From Sphingomonas albertensis (GTDB lineage: Bacteria; Pseudomonadota; Alphaproteobacteria; Sphingomonadales; Sphingomonadaceae), in assembly GCF_014358075.1 (NCBI RefSeq), contig NZ_JACONT010000008.1:1-64000 (forward strand): a DNA stretch of 64,000 nt. Reading direction: 5' to 3'. The notes beneath the pieces are model-generated. The model was not told the DNA's origin. It was given only the letters and a program-made list of their open reading frames with translations, and did not search any database. Shown in pieces: positions 26,176 to 35,169 of the stretch (its first letter is position 1; each line of letters begins with the position of its first letter). The position numbers were made by a program, and so were the translations under genes.

Positions 26176-26694
26176 TCAACCCCGCGATAACCCCGGCCGC
26201 GTCGTCTGCTGAGCCCAAGCGACGATGCCCAGACGTTTCGGCAGGGTAGCGAGTATGTTGTCGAGTTCATGTCCCGGACCATCCGAACAGCCCCGCTGGT
26301 GCGTCGCGACCGTGCGACGGCCGTCCGCCGTGGTCCAGGTAATCGTATATGACGACGTATCGCTGATCGCCGCGGTGCATGGGACGCGCGCCGTCGTTCC
26401 ATCCGCGGGGCGGAATGCTGCGAAATCGTTGGCGACCGCCCGATAGACTTCGGGGCTGGAACGGCGGTCGCGATCGCCCACCTCGGCAGTATGGCGCTTG
26501 CCTGAGAAATGAACGTCTCCGTTTGGAGAGAGCACCACGTCATACACGGGGCAGAAGCCGAAGCACGGTCCAACAGAAACGGCGATGGTCTCCGGCGATC
26601 CGGCGAGGGGCGGGTTCATCACGACTTGTGGGATGGATGCGCACGCACCCAGTGAGATCAGCGCGGGCATCAACAGTACGCCGGATCGACGCAT
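26176..26694 (-). CDS. DUF6438-type lipoprotein
   Basis: 172-residue exported lipoprotein. The signal peptide ends in the lipobox LGAC (SLGACASIPQ), so it should be lipid-anchored. The mature part contains GPCFGFCPVYDVVLSPNGDV and then VHFSGKR, the hallmark CxGxCPxY-type block of DUF6438 proteins, and a late RGCSDG that may form a disulfide with the earlier cysteines. The function of the family is unknown. ATG 26694 was chosen because AAGGAGAG lies directly upstream; the longer ORF from 26754 adds 20 residues before the signal peptide. It stands alone between unrelated genes. Confidence 0.75.
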   Translation of the reverse strand: MRRSGVLLMPALISLGACASIPQVVMNPPLAGSPETIAVSVGPCFGFCPVYDVVLSPNGDVHFSGKRHTAEVGDRDRRSSPEVYRAVANDFAAFRPADGTTARVPCTAAISDTSSYTITWTTADGRRTVATHQRGCSDGPGHELDNILATLPKRLGIVAWAQQTTRPGLSRG

Positions 26695-26754
26695 TTCGCT
26701 CTCCTTGAAACAATCACTCTCTCGTAGACGGAACCGCCGACCACCAGCCTTCAT

Positions 26755-27085
26755 GTCACACCGGTCCGCTCCAACGGATCGTGATCAGGAAACCGCGCAA
26801 AACTACGTTCGTCATCTCATTTTCCTCAACCGATTTGAATCATGAAACAGCGATTGCCGGCCAATGGATCACAGGCATAACCTGCAAATCCGGATCTGCG
26901 CGCTTGATGTTGCCATTCCCGAAGAACGGTCTGTGGCCAAGACTTGAAATGTTACCGGGACGCAGTAACAAGCAATTAGGATGCCTATCCGCTGTCGCAG
27001 TTGCCCAAACATGTAGTGGGGGTATGCAATTGTGCAGGCTCGTGACGCAGACGCGCACCGCAAGGCTCGTCTGAATTACAGCGCC
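26755..27085. other. AT-richer intergenic region without genes
   Basis: About 330 bp between the DUF6438 lipoprotein start and the end of the SNase-like gene. Base composition is lower in GC than the surroundings (for example around 26800-27010), which may mark a boundary of acquired DNA. I found no ORF with recognisable motifs, no tRNA and no clear terminal inverted repeat. Confidence 0.4.
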
Positions 27086-27481
27086 TTAACGACAGTCATT
27101 CATCCGATACTGCCGCCAATACCGATCCCATCGCACCGCGGCGCCGGCCGCGATAGTCGCGCATGACAGTGACCGACCATCGGGCAGCGTGCACCGAGCG
27201 ACGATGCGGCTGTAGCTTCTACCAGTCGGCTCACATCGCAGCGCCTTCCCCAGTACCAGCCGCTCAACGATCTGCTGGCTGCGCTTGGCAGCGGCGTTGT
27301 CGCAGCGATAGTTCACTCGCCGCGGGTCTACCGCTCGACACGGTGACGTGCTCTCAAAGTCCGGCGCCTGAACACCGGCGATCCGAACCTTGATACCGCT
27401 CGAGCACCATAGAGGACCGTCACCGTCATGAACGCGCGTCACTATGCATGAGAAGACCGTCGCTGGTACGATGGCGATCAT
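27086..27481 (-). CDS. staphylococcal-nuclease-like (SNase) protein, exported
   Basis: 131-residue protein from ATG 27481 with a short hydrophobic N-terminus that may act as a signal peptide. SNase-fold signatures are present: VTRVHDGDG (calcium-binding Asp), VRIAGVQAPD (first catalytic Arg, with Asp where Glu is usual), and SYSRIVARCTLPDG (second catalytic Arg). The C-terminus has the usual ATIAAGAAVRW tail helix. Proteins of this type degrade DNA/RNA or are inactive binding relatives. It lies beside the SOS mutagenesis cluster, as often seen on sphingomonad mobile DNA. The longer ORF from 27520 adds 13 residues without support. Confidence 0.7.
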   Translation of the reverse strand: MIAIVPATVFSCIVTRVHDGDGPLWCSSGIKVRIAGVQAPDFESTSPCRAVDPRRVNYRCDNAAAKRSQQIVERLVLGKALRCEPTGRSYSRIVARCTLPDGRSLSCATIAAGAAVRWDRYWRQYRMNDCR

Positions 27482-27497
27482 GGCCCCAACAGCCGCA

Positions 27498-27683
27498 TCA
27501 GTGCTTCGTCCGGGCGGCATCCGCCACGGCGTTCAGACAATCGGCTAGCAACTCCCATTGCCGGTACAGCTCGGGCTTCTCCGGGAGCGGCTTCTGCATG
27601 CCCGACGCAACGATCTCGCATGCGCCCCTCTGTCCATGATCCGCCATAAGCGCGAACGCCTGTTCCCATGCGTCCTGCATCAC
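27498..27683 (-). CDS. small hypothetical protein coupled to YozE-like gene
   Basis: 61-residue acidic helical protein (MMQDAWEQAFALMADHGQRG ... WELLADCLNAVADAAR). Its ATG overlaps the stop of the YozE-like gene by 4 bases, so the two are translationally coupled. The pattern resembles small genes that accompany YozE-like proteins on plasmids and prophages, but I do not recognise a function. Confidence 0.6.
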   Translation of the reverse strand: MMQDAWEQAFALMADHGQRGACEIVASGMQKPLPEKPELYRQWELLADCLNAVADAARTKH

Positions 27684-27916
27684 GCGGACAACCAGTCCGA
27701 CTCGGCATCGTCCACTGCCGCGAACATGTCGCCCTCGGCCTGCATGGCACTGAGGTGCTTGCGCACGGCTTCCGGATCACCGTTCCGGGGAAAGCGGCGA
27801 TCGGCGACTGCTCCAATCGCAAGCTGGCCGACGAGGTCGCTGCGATCCTTCTGCGTCATGAGCCACTGGCCGAACGCTGGCCTTGGCTCCTGCTGGTCGT
27901 CATCGTGCTCAGTCAT
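27680..27916 (-). CDS. YozE_SAM_like-type small protein
   Basis: 78-residue protein with the block FGQWLMTQKDRSDLVGQLA followed by ADRRFPRNGDPEAVRKHL and a C-terminal DAESDWL, which matches a widespread YozE/SAM-like small-protein family of alphaproteobacterial mobile elements. The ATG at 27916 was chosen over the ORF start at 27952. It is divergent from umuDC and only about 45 bp from the LexA box at 27962-27976, so it may be SOS-induced as well. Its molecular role is unknown. Confidence 0.6.
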   Translation of the reverse strand: MTEHDDDQQEPRPAFGQWLMTQKDRSDLVGQLAIGAVADRRFPRNGDPEAVRKHLSAMQAEGDMFAAVDDAESDWLSA

Positions 27917-27961
27917 CTGGCGTCCTCGAATCGTCGGTCCAACCAATCGCATCAGATCGAT

Positions 27962-27976
27962 GTTCTTGCAATGTTC
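27962..27976. promoter_or_regulatory. LexA (SOS) box of the alphaproteobacterial type
   Basis: GTTC-TTGCAAT-GTTC is an exact GTTC-N7-GTTC direct repeat, the LexA-binding pattern of alphaproteobacteria. It sits between the divergent YozE-like gene (start 27916) and the plus-strand unit that leads into umuD and umuC, which are classic SOS genes. One box could control both directions. Confidence 0.8.
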
Positions 27977-28050
27977 TTGCGAATCAATCCGGATTGCGCC
28001 CAGCTATGGGGACGCCGCTTGCGGCGACTCGACACTGAGGGAGCAATGAA

Positions 28051-28254
28051 ATGCAGCACGATCTGCGGCTACGTGCGGCTGCCCGCGCCATATACAACAA
28101 CGTCTATCCGTCAGCGGACCCTGCTCCCTTCAGCTTCGACGAGGCCGAGCGGTTTGGCACGGTGGAGTATAGGCAAGCCGTCGGCGCGGCCCAGGATGCC
28201 CGATCGGTCCTTGCCGCTCGGCACGAGCAGCTTCTCTTCGCCGCGATCCTCTAG
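28051..28254 (+). CDS. small hypothetical protein, first gene of the umuDC unit
   Basis: 67-residue soluble protein (RAAARAIYNNVYPSADPAPF ... FDEAERFGTVEYRQAVGAAQ) ending 3 bases before umuD. It is 75 bp downstream of the LexA box and co-directional with umuDC, so it should be induced with them. I recognise no domain. It could be a regulator of the polymerase like the small SOS proteins in other bacteria, but that is speculation. Confidence 0.6.
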   Translation: MQHDLRLRAAARAIYNNVYPSADPAPFSFDEAERFGTVEYRQAVGAAQDARSVLAARHEQLLFAAIL

Positions 28255-28257
28255 GTC

Positions 28258-28734
28258 GTGTACTCGACCAACCGAAACCACCCGGTCGTTGTCGCACTGA
28301 ACCGTTTCGAGGAGGTCCTGCGGCTTCACGACGTCCCGTTCGAACTGGTGCCCTGCGAGGTGCCGTTCTTCCTCGTCCACACGCAGGCCGGGTTTCCGTC
28401 GCCGGCCCAAGACGACATGCAGGAACCGATCGACCTTGGAGCATGGCTCGTCGAGCATCCGGCCGCCAGCTACATCATGCGCGTCGATGGTCGGTCTATG
28501 TCCGGTGCGGGCATCAGCGACGGTGATATGATCGTCGTGAACCGTGCCAGAAAGCCGAAGGCCGGTTCGATCGTGGTTGCACTGGTCCACGGCGACCGGA
28601 CGCTCAAGCGGTTGCGCTATGTCGACGGCCGCCATTGGCTCGTGCCCGAGGCCGAAGGGTTCGCGGACATTCTGGTCGACGAGCACGTCGAGATCTGGGG
28701 CACGGTCGTCGGCGTCGCGCGCAAGATGGCATGA
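28258..28734 (+). CDS. umuD: UmuD-like autoproteolytic DNA polymerase V subunit
   Basis: 158-residue S24-family protein. The self-cleavage site is seen as QAGFPSPA (Ala44-Gly45, corresponding to the Cys-Gly of UmuD), with catalytic Ser82 in GRSMSGAGI and catalytic Lys117 in DRTLKRL. The N-terminal part before the cleavage site is about 20 residues longer than usual, or translation begins internally. The GTG at 28258 follows closely on the small upstream gene. RecA-stimulated cleavage gives the form that joins UmuC for translesion synthesis. The stop overlaps the umuC start (ATGA). Confidence 0.9.
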   Translation: MYSTNRNHPVVVALNRFEEVLRLHDVPFELVPCEVPFFLVHTQAGFPSPAQDDMQEPIDLGAWLVEHPAASYIMRVDGRSMSGAGISDGDMIVVNRARKPKAGSIVVALVHGDRTLKRLRYVDGRHWLVPEAEGFADILVDEHVEIWGTVVGVARKMA

Positions 28735-30002
28735 GCCCGCCGATCGCCCTGATCGACTGCAACAACTACTACGTCTCGTGCGAGCGCGCCTTCGATGCCA
28801 GCCTGGTGGGCGTGCCGGTCATCGTGCTGTCGAACAACGACGGTTGCGCCATCGCCCGATCGGCAGAGGCGAAGGCACTCGGCATCAAGATGGGTGACCC
28901 GATCCACCACCTGCGAGACAAGGTCCGGCAACACGGCATTCAGGTCCGGTCGTCGAACTATGCGCTCTACGGTGACATGCAGCGTCGGGTGATCGCCGCG
29001 TGCGCGTCCTTCGCACGCGACTTCGAGATATACTCGATCGACGAGACATTCCTGGATCTGGCCGGGTTCGAGGGCCGTGATCTTGTCGCCCACGCGAACG
29101 CAATGCGGGCGCAGGTTCAGCTATGGACGACGATACCCACGTGCGTCGGCATCGCGGACACCAAGACGCTGGCGAAGCTGGCAAACGCGGCGGCCAAGAA
29201 GAACCCGCAGTTCGGCGGTGTGGCCGATCTTCGTGACGACGACGTGCGGCACGAGGTGATGCATGCTTTCGCGGTTGGTGACGTGTGGGGCGTCGGTGGT
29301 GCGACCGCACGCAAGCTGATCGATCTAGGCATTCATACCGCCGGCGCGCTACGAGAAATGCCGATGAAGCAAGCCCGCGCCGTCGGGACGGTCGTCCTCG
29401 AGCGGCTGGTTGCTGAGCTGCGCGGCGTCCCGTCTAACGCGGTCGAGGCGGTCGAGCCGCGGCGGAAGGGCATGGCCGTCACCCGGTCGTTCGGGACGCC
29501 GATCTGCGACTTCGAACAAATGATGGGGGCGCTGTCGCAATACGCGTTGCGGGCTGGCGAGAAGCTGCGATCACACGGGTTGGTTGCGGCCCGCCTGACG
29601 GCGTTCTTTCACACGAACAAACACAAGCCTGATCGGCCTCAGTATGGCGGATCGCGTATGGTGACGCTGCATCCGATGACGAACGACAGCCTAGAACTTA
29701 TCGCGGCTGCCAGGCGCGGTGCCGAAAAGGCATGGCGCGACGGCTACGCCTACACGAAGGCCGGCATCATGCTCGACGATCTGCTTCCCGAGGACGAGCG
29801 GCCGCGCACGCTATTCGAGGAGGATACAGCTAAGCGCGACCGACTGATGGGGGCACTCGACGCGATCAATGGCAAGTTCGGCACATGGACGGCGGTGACG
29901 GCCACGCAGGGGTTCAAGCGCGAGTGGAAAATGCGGTCGGAGATGCGATCACCGGCATGGACGACCAACATTGCCGAGGTGCCGACAGTCCGCGCAAGAT
30001 AG
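28731..30002 (+). CDS. umuC: UmuC Y-family translesion DNA polymerase
   Basis: 423-residue Y-family polymerase, the catalytic subunit of Pol V. Palm-domain motifs are [17 protein letters not shown] near the start and SIDETFLDL with the catalytic Asp-Glu; [16 protein letters not shown] and VCIG-type helix-hairpin text ([26 protein letters not shown]) follow. The C-terminal UmuC extension is present ([15 protein letters not shown]). ATG 28731 overlaps the umuD stop by 4 bases; the longer ORF from 28635 is an artefact. Induced by DNA damage through the upstream LexA box. Confidence 0.95.
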   Translation: MSPPIALIDCNNYYVSCERAFDASLVGVPVIVLSNNDGCAIARSAEAKALGIKMGDPIHHLRDKVRQHGIQVRSSNYALYGDMQRRVIAACASFARDFEIYSIDETFLDLAGFEGRDLVAHANAMRAQVQLWTTIPTCVGIADTKTLAKLANAAAKKNPQFGGVADLRDDDVRHEVMHAFAVGDVWGVGGATARKLIDLGIHTAGALREMPMKQARAVGTVVLERLVAELRGVPSNAVEAVEPRRKGMAVTRSFGTPICDFEQMMGALSQYALRAGEKLRSHGLVAARLTAFFHTNKHKPDRPQYGGSRMVTLHPMTNDSLELIAAARRGAEKAWRDGYAYTKAGIMLDDLLPEDERPRTLFEEDTAKRDRLMGALDAINGKFGTWTAVTATQGFKREWKMRSEMRSPAWTTNIAEVPTVRAR

Positions 30003-30057
30003 TGCCGCCGGTGATGAAGGTCTTGCGTTCGCTGGGGTTCAGAAAGAGGAAGAGGCC

Positions 30058-30402
30058 ATGAGCCATGCCAGCAACATCGTTCTCTGCGACGGACCCGACA
30101 GCCCCCACGCGTTCGACGTCGTGCCCCTTCAACCGCGTAACGGCAGCCTGGATGCCATGTGCCCGGTCTGCAAGGGCCGCGGGCAGTGGAATACCGAGAT
30201 CGACCTCGTCAGTTTCCGGTGCAAGCGAATGGCATGCGACCGGTGCCACGGTGCTGGCTGGGTCGAAACAGGTACCGATTCGATCGGTCTACCTGACATT
30301 GAAGTTTCGCCGGAAGGGTATTCCCGTTGGACGATCCGCTTCGAACCCAGCGACACAGACGTGAAAGTCGACTCGGCCCAGCCTGGTCTAACTAAATCCT
30401 AA
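30058..30402 (+). CDS. small protein with DnaJ-like zinc-finger cysteines
   Basis: 114-residue protein with two CxxCxGxG-type half sites, CPVCKGRGQW and CDRCHGAGW, about 30 residues apart, as in the DnaJ zinc-binding domain. There is no J domain, so it is probably a free zinc-finger protein. ATG 30058 is preceded by AGAGGAAGAGG. It is downstream of umuC on the same strand with a 55 bp gap and may share its transcript. A comparable small CxxC protein is encoded at 39147-39377. Confidence 0.6.
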   Translation: MSHASNIVLCDGPDSPHAFDVVPLQPRNGSLDAMCPVCKGRGQWNTEIDLVSFRCKRMACDRCHGAGWVETGTDSIGLPDIEVSPEGYSRWTIRFEPSDTDVKVDSAQPGLTKS

Positions 30403-30422
30403 GTCAATCAGCCTGATCGTCG

Positions 30423-31082
30423 CTAGATCAACCGAGGCGCTGCCGTACGCGTCGGGAACACCGGGCCTCGTACCGTCATCCGGTCGGCCGGATATGGCCG
30501 CTGCAAGGACAGAACGTCGTCATAGCTACCGGTCAACCACCGCTCGTGATCGTCCGGCCGCAGGATCGTGATCATCGCCTTCGGGTGGATCGGCGCCACC
30601 AGTTCGTTCGCGTCGCACGTCACCATCGCGAAGTAGCGCTGTTCGCCAACCTGCCGCCAAAAACCGGCGATCGCGAAAACGGGCTGGTCGGTCACCCCGA
30701 ACCACATCTCCCCCTTAATAGGCTTCTTACCGTCCCCAAGGTCGGTCGGCTCGCGCGCCCATTCGCAGAACTCCGTCAGCGGGATCAGGCATCGGTTAGC
30801 CGGATCGGACACAAGGGAACGCCATTGCGGGAGATGAAGCGTACGGACATTGGTCTGCGCAACCTTGCGGCCAGCCTGCTTCGCCTGCCCCGCCAGGACG
30901 TCCCATTCCATCACGTCCAGCCCGCGACGGTCGGATCCGTTCCGCACGACGTACGCCCGCCCGAACGGGCGCAGCTCCTTCGGGTCGAACCGGTTGTCCA
31001 TCGGCTTGTCGGCAAGCCATTCCGCACCGAATCGTTCGGTGATGGTCTCCGGCTCGCCGTCGAACCGGGCGCGATTACACAT
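30423..31082 (-). CDS. SOS response-associated peptidase (SRAP/HMCES, YedK-like)
   Basis: 219-residue SRAP-domain protein that forms a protective covalent bond with abasic sites in single-stranded DNA. The catalytic Cys is at position 2 (MCNRARFDGEP), the supporting residues lie in CLIPLTEFCEWA and FAIAGFWR, and the conserved His in APIHPKAMITIL. All key residues are present and the length is normal. It lies 3 bases downstream of a small acidic-protein gene and converges on the umuDC unit, fitting a DNA-damage tolerance cluster. I saw no exact LexA box before this operon. Confidence 0.92.
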   Translation of the reverse strand: MCNRARFDGEPETITERFGAEWLADKPMDNRFDPKELRPFGRAYVVRNGSDRRGLDVMEWDVLAGQAKQAGRKVAQTNVRTLHLPQWRSLVSDPANRCLIPLTEFCEWAREPTDLGDGKKPIKGEMWFGVTDQPVFAIAGFWRQVGEQRYFAMVTCDANELVAPIHPKAMITILRPDDHERWLTGSYDDVLSLQRPYPADRMTVRGPVFPTRTAAPRLI

Positions 31083-31085
31083 CGG

Positions 31086-31421
31086 TCAGAGCCCGAGACC
31101 GCGACGCTTGATCTCGCCGAGTAGCGCTTCAGCTACCGGGTGGCCCACTACGCCGCCCGACTGCTCATAGGCGCCGATCAGATCTGCGTCCGATGCATCG
31201 TTCAACAAGCCCCTGACTTCGGCGCTGAACTCGTCGACTTCCCCGGCCGCTGCATCCGCAGCGTCGTCGCTGGTGATGGCGGGCTCGTCGCCGGGTGCCG
31301 GCGCGTGGGCCATCACTGCGTCCTGCTTGAACAGGTCGAAGGCGTCGGCAGCTTCGTTGCGCACCTCCAGGGTGATCTCGAGGCGGGTGAACAGGTCGAG
31401 CGACGGTGCGGTGTTTTCCAT
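31086..31421 (-). CDS. small acidic hypothetical protein upstream of SRAP
   Basis: 111-residue acidic protein (pI low; runs of Asp/Glu/Ala such as SDDAADAAAGEVDEFSAE) with no recognised domain. It precedes the SRAP gene by 3 bases and is surely co-transcribed. The C-terminus (ALLGEIKRRGLGL) is basic. Similar acidic proteins near SOS genes sometimes act as nucleic-acid mimics, but nothing here shows that directly. Confidence 0.55.
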   Translation of the reverse strand: MENTAPSLDLFTRLEITLEVRNEAADAFDLFKQDAVMAHAPAPGDEPAITSDDAADAAAGEVDEFSAEVRGLLNDASDADLIGAYEQSGGVVGHPVAEALLGEIKRRGLGL

Positions 31422-31639
31422 CGCTCAAGCCTAAGCCCGGTTCGTTGCCAGGCGCAATATGGCGACGACACGCGAAGCTGGCTCAGTTATTTATTCGCCC
31501 GACGATCGCGGCGATCGCAATCACGGCAACGATGATCGCCCAGCCCTCCCAGGTGCGCGGTGTCCAGCCGATGCCTACAACCTTGGGCCGAAACCATTCT
31601 TGAGGGTGGTTTCGCGCTCAATTTCTATTAAGAAGCCGC

Positions 31640-33868
31640 TCAGCGCGGGGAATGGGCCGCAAGCCCTGGATCGCGCGCCAGTCCGGCGAGAAATGCTGCC
31701 ACGTCCGCGACCAGACCCTCATGGCGGCGGGCCCAATTCAGGCGCAGAAGCGCCTCCGGGACGAAGGCGTCGTACTTTGCGCGGCGCAGGCCCTCCACCG
31801 ACTTCGACAGCCCCCCCGCGTCGAGCAGCGTCAGCAGATGGGGGATAAGGGCGACGAGTTCGAGCCGACTGATTCCCTCTATCTCGACGCCTACGTCGTT
31901 CGCCTCGGCATGGTGGCCCGCGGAAACGAACACGACCGTGGCGAGCTCGTTGAAGGCGGAACCGCGCCAAGTGAAAAGCAGCGTTGTACGTCCCACTTCG
32001 ATAATGCTCGGATCCGTACGCGACATGCCGGACCAAGTGTCCCGTGCCTCCTGCAACAACTTGTTCGAAACCGCGTCGGCCCACGGAGGCAGGTCTTCAT
32101 CGCGAAGGACGGCCAGCATCTCGGCCGCCATGCGATCGTGGATCGGTTCGCCCGACCCGCTATCGAACTGCGGAAGTCGCCCGGACGGGTGGGAGACGAC
32201 ATCGACGACCTTCGCGGCATCGTCCACCGAGACGATGCGCCAGCGACGGCCCGCGAAACCGACCAGGCCCCCGATCGCGACGGCGTTGGAGAGCGGAATG
32301 GTACCAAGGTTGCGTCCCCCGGCAACGAGGCGCCATTCCTCGTCCGTGTCGAAATTCGCGTAGAAGTCACGCGACACGGTTATCCGTTCGCCTTCACGCC
32401 CAAGCATGAGCAGACCATCCGGAGACTGTTCGATCAATCCCGCGTCCGGATCTGCCATGCCGCGCAGAAGAATAGCCAACTCACCCGTCGACATCCCCAA
32501 CGCCCCATTGAAGAACAGTGCCCGGTGCAACCCGGCGGGCGTGACCCCACCACGCTCGACGATCAGCGACAGCGTCTGCTGAACCGCCACGCTTAACGAG
32601 CTCGCGTCGAAGCGATCGGGCGGCTCGACGAAACGGTCCAGCAGAAGGCGAACAGCGGCGACCGCTCCTACCGTAGGCAGATGGAGCCGGCTCAGGGGGC
32701 CATCGGGAGCAGCCGGCTCACGGAGATAGATGCGCATCACCGCGGCAGCCCCCGCCCGGCGGCCACTTCGACCAAGACGCTGTCGCAGGCCGGCGATCGA
32801 CCGCGGCGGACCAAGCTGTGCGATAGATGCGACCGATCCGATGTCGATGCCCAGTTCCAGAGTCGTCGTGGCGATGGCGGTGGTCGGCACGTCGCCCGCC
32901 TTCAGCCGACCTTCGACCTCCTCCCGCAACTCGCGAGACAGATTGCCATGATGCGGAAGGAACGCGTTGGGCACGCCCGCCGCGTCCGATCGCGCGCGAA
33001 GCCGGTCAGCCAGTTCCTCGACGTTGCGCCGGGAACCAGCGAACAGAAGGTTGTTGCCGGCACGCAGGTGCATGAAGCCGTGATCGGCGATACCGCTCAG
33101 GGCATCGACGTCGCCCTCGATCCGGATACCGTCCGGGCCGATCGCATCGATGCCGATGACGGCGTCCCGTTGCACATACCCGCGAACCTGGAGCCGGAGC
33201 TCGGGCTGCCCTCCCGCCACGTCGATCCGGACCACCGTCGAGGCAGCCTGCGGGTTCAGCCACGCGGCCGCGATCGACGGATCGCCGATCGTCGCCGACA
33301 GACCGATCCGTCGCGGGCGCCGTTCCGCCATGGCGTCGATGCGGCGGAGCAGCGAAGCGAGGTGCAGTCCACGGGGGCCGCGAAGGAAGGCGTGAAGCTC
33401 GTCGATGACGATACCGTCCAGCGAACCGAGCAACCGACGGGCATCCCCAGGCCGTCTGACCAGCATTGCCTCGATCGACTCCGGCGTGATCAACGCGACT
33501 CCCCGCGGATCCTTGAAAGTCCGCGTCTTTGGTCCCTGTGGCGCGTCTCCATGCCAGCGTACGAGAGGGAGACCGAGCGTCTCGCAAAGACCGTCCAGCC
33601 GGCGCGCCTGATCGTTGATCAGCGCCTTCAACGGACTGACGTAGAGGATCGCGAGACCCGACGCCTCCCTGTTCACAGCCTGAGTGATAAGAGGCAGGAA
33701 CGCGGCCTCGGTCTTACCAGCCGCCGTCGCCGCCGAGATCAGGACGTCGTCCCCGCCCCCGAGGATCGCCGCTATCGCCCGGTCCTGGACCTGCCGAAGC
33801 TCCGTCCACCCCTCGTCGCGTATCCAGCGTTGAACCTCGGGGTGGAGCAGGTCGTAGGAGGATGGCAC
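31640..33868 (-). CDS. sngC: Shango SngC-like DEAD/DEAH helicase (Lhr-like)
   Basis: 742-residue superfamily 2 helicase. Motif I is AATAAGKTEAAF near residue 48, motif II is IVIDELHAF (a DELH box), and motifs V-VI are TTLELGIDIGSV and QRLGRSGRRAG, the last typical of Lhr-like helicases. The C-terminal half has an Lhr-like accessory region with few known motifs. It is the last gene of a three-gene run with a 2-base gap to the ATPase gene. The combination TerB protein, DUF2791-like ATPase and Lhr-like helicase corresponds to the anti-phage system Shango (sngABC). BrxHI of type 2 BREX is a related helicase, but no BREX methylase or PglZ is nearby. Confidence 0.82.
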   Translation of the reverse strand: MPSSYDLLHPEVQRWIRDEGWTELRQVQDRAIAAILGGGDDVLISAATAAGKTEAAFLPLITQAVNREASGLAILYVSPLKALINDQARRLDGLCETLGLPLVRWHGDAPQGPKTRTFKDPRGVALITPESIEAMLVRRPGDARRLLGSLDGIVIDELHAFLRGPRGLHLASLLRRIDAMAERRPRRIGLSATIGDPSIAAAWLNPQAASTVVRIDVAGGQPELRLQVRGYVQRDAVIGIDAIGPDGIRIEGDVDALSGIADHGFMHLRAGNNLLFAGSRRNVEELADRLRARSDAAGVPNAFLPHHGNLSRELREEVEGRLKAGDVPTTAIATTTLELGIDIGSVASIAQLGPPRSIAGLRQRLGRSGRRAGAAAVMRIYLREPAAPDGPLSRLHLPTVGAVAAVRLLLDRFVEPPDRFDASSLSVAVQQTLSLIVERGGVTPAGLHRALFFNGALGMSTGELAILLRGMADPDAGLIEQSPDGLLMLGREGERITVSRDFYANFDTDEEWRLVAGGRNLGTIPLSNAVAIGGLVGFAGRRWRIVSVDDAAKVVDVVSHPSGRLPQFDSGSGEPIHDRMAAEMLAVLRDEDLPPWADAVSNKLLQEARDTWSGMSRTDPSIIEVGRTTLLFTWRGSAFNELATVVFVSAGHHAEANDVGVEIEGISRLELVALIPHLLTLLDAGGLSKSVEGLRRAKYDAFVPEALLRLNWARRHEGLVADVAAFLAGLARDPGLAAHSPR

Positions 33869-33870
33869 CG

Positions 33871-35169
33871 CTACAGGCGCAGCGTGGCGAGTTCGTCGTC
33901 GCCCTCGTCGTCTCCGATCGCGGCGTCCTCATCGTTCGCCACCTCGACCGCGCCGATCAACGGGCGCCAATCTGTCCCCGGGTTCTGTTCGAGCACGGCC
34001 AGGAACTGGACGAACGCCTTGATCGTGTTGCGGGGGGTGCGGAAATACGCCTCGCCGATGCGGTTGTTGCAATGCGACATGAAGGCGGTCAGCGCCCCGT
34101 CCGGTACAAGTTCGCCGTCTGCCGCGCCCGACGCGAAGACCGAGCGGATGTTGCCCAGGAGAACGAGGAGGTCCTCCGGCGTGAGGCTCTGCAGCCGCAA
34201 GACCGGACCGGACAGATCGACAAGGCCGCCTGTGGCGAAGCCGTTCTCGGACAGTCGGGACTGAAGCGCCTGATAGCTGTAGAGACCGCGCCGGCTGTCC
34301 ATGAGGAACTCGGGCGTGCCGCCCAACACGAATCCCAGTCCGGCGACGTCGCCCTGCAGCACGTCGTTGAGCATGCGGAGCAGCTGCTCGTAGTTCTGGC
34401 TCCGCGCCTGCGCACTCTGCAGCTTGTAGAGATTGACCATCTCGTCGAGCACCACGACCAGTCCGGCATAACCCGCGATACGGACGAAGGCGGCCATGAG
34501 CTTGAAGCTGTCATAGACGTCGGCATCGTCGATAATCGAGCGGACACCCAGCGCGTTGCGCGCCTCGGTCTTGGTCGGATACTCGGCTCGAAGCCAACGC
34601 AGCGCGGCCGCCTTGCGCCCGTCGTCGCCGTCCTCGCCCGCCTGCCAGTACGTCTTCACCACCGTCACGAAGTCGTGGCCACCAAGGTGGTCGTGCATGG
34701 ACGCCAGCGCCGTGTCGATCACGCGTTCGACCGGGCGTCCTTCGGACCCGGAGACCTGCACGCACGTCCCGATGAAGCGTTCCAGGATGCTCGCGAGCGC
34801 GCCGCCTTCGGGCTTCGTCCGGGTAGCCATGTTGCGGATCGCCTCGGCGAAGAGGCCTCGGGCCTGACCGCCGGTCGCATGGAGCCGCCGGTCCGGTGCA
34901 AGATCGGCATGGATCGTGACGCATTTGCGTTCGAGTGCGATGAGACGGACGAGATTGAGGAAAAAGGTCTTGCCCGCACCGTATTCGCCGACGACCAGCC
35001 GCATGCCCGCACCACCATCGGCGACGCGGTCGATGTCGCGGACGAGAGCAGCGATCTCGGCTGCCCGACCGACCTGGATGTGGGGGAGCCCGAGACGCGG
35101 CACGACGCCCGCAGCGAGGGCCTGAAGGATGGTGTCCCTATCGCGGGGACGGAGTGTTGGCTTGGTCAA
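33871..35169 (-). CDS. sngB: Shango SngB-like ATPase (DUF2791/BrxD-like)
   Basis: 432-residue P-loop ATPase of the DUF2791 (BrxD-like) group. Walker A is GEYGAGKTFFLNLVR (near residue 58-72) and Walker B is LVVVLDEMVNLYKL (about 240-253), followed by sensor-type LGGTPEFLMDSRRGLYSY. The N-terminus ILQALAAGVVPRLGLPHIQVGR matches the usual start of this family. Its ATG overlaps the SngA stop by 4 bases, and the helicase begins 2 bases after its stop, so the three proteins are made in step. In Shango the ATPase is thought to work with the TerB protein and helicase on phage DNA. Confidence 0.82.
   Translation of the reverse strand: MTKPTLRPRDRDTILQALAAGVVPRLGLPHIQVGRAAEIAALVRDIDRVADGGAGMRLVVGEYGAGKTFFLNLVRLIALERKCVTIHADLAPDRRLHATGGQARGLFAEAIRNMATRTKPEGGALASILERFIGTCVQVSGSEGRPVERVIDTALASMHDHLGGHDFVTVVKTYWQAGEDGDDGRKAAALRWLRAEYPTKTEARNALGVRSIIDDADVYDSFKLMAAFVRIAGYAGLVVVLDEMVNLYKLQSAQARSQNYEQLLRMLNDVLQGDVAGLGFVLGGTPEFLMDSRRGLYSYQALQSRLSENGFATGGLVDLSGPVLRLQSLTPEDLLVLLGNIRSVFASGAADGELVPDGALTAFMSHCNNRIGEAYFRTPRNTIKAFVQFLAVLEQNPGTDWRPLIGAVEVANDEDAAIGDDEGDDELATLRL

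Noticed and set aside
30025..30045. GTTC-N6-GTTC repeat upstream of the zinc-finger gene as a second LexA box
   Set aside because: The spacer is 6, not 7 bases, and it lies within 60 bp downstream of umuC where no promoter is needed.
31640..35169. BREX type 2 fragment (BrxD plus BrxHI)
   Set aside because: The helicase and ATPase are similar, but PglX, PglZ and other BREX genes are missing and a TerB-domain gene is coupled instead, which fits Shango.
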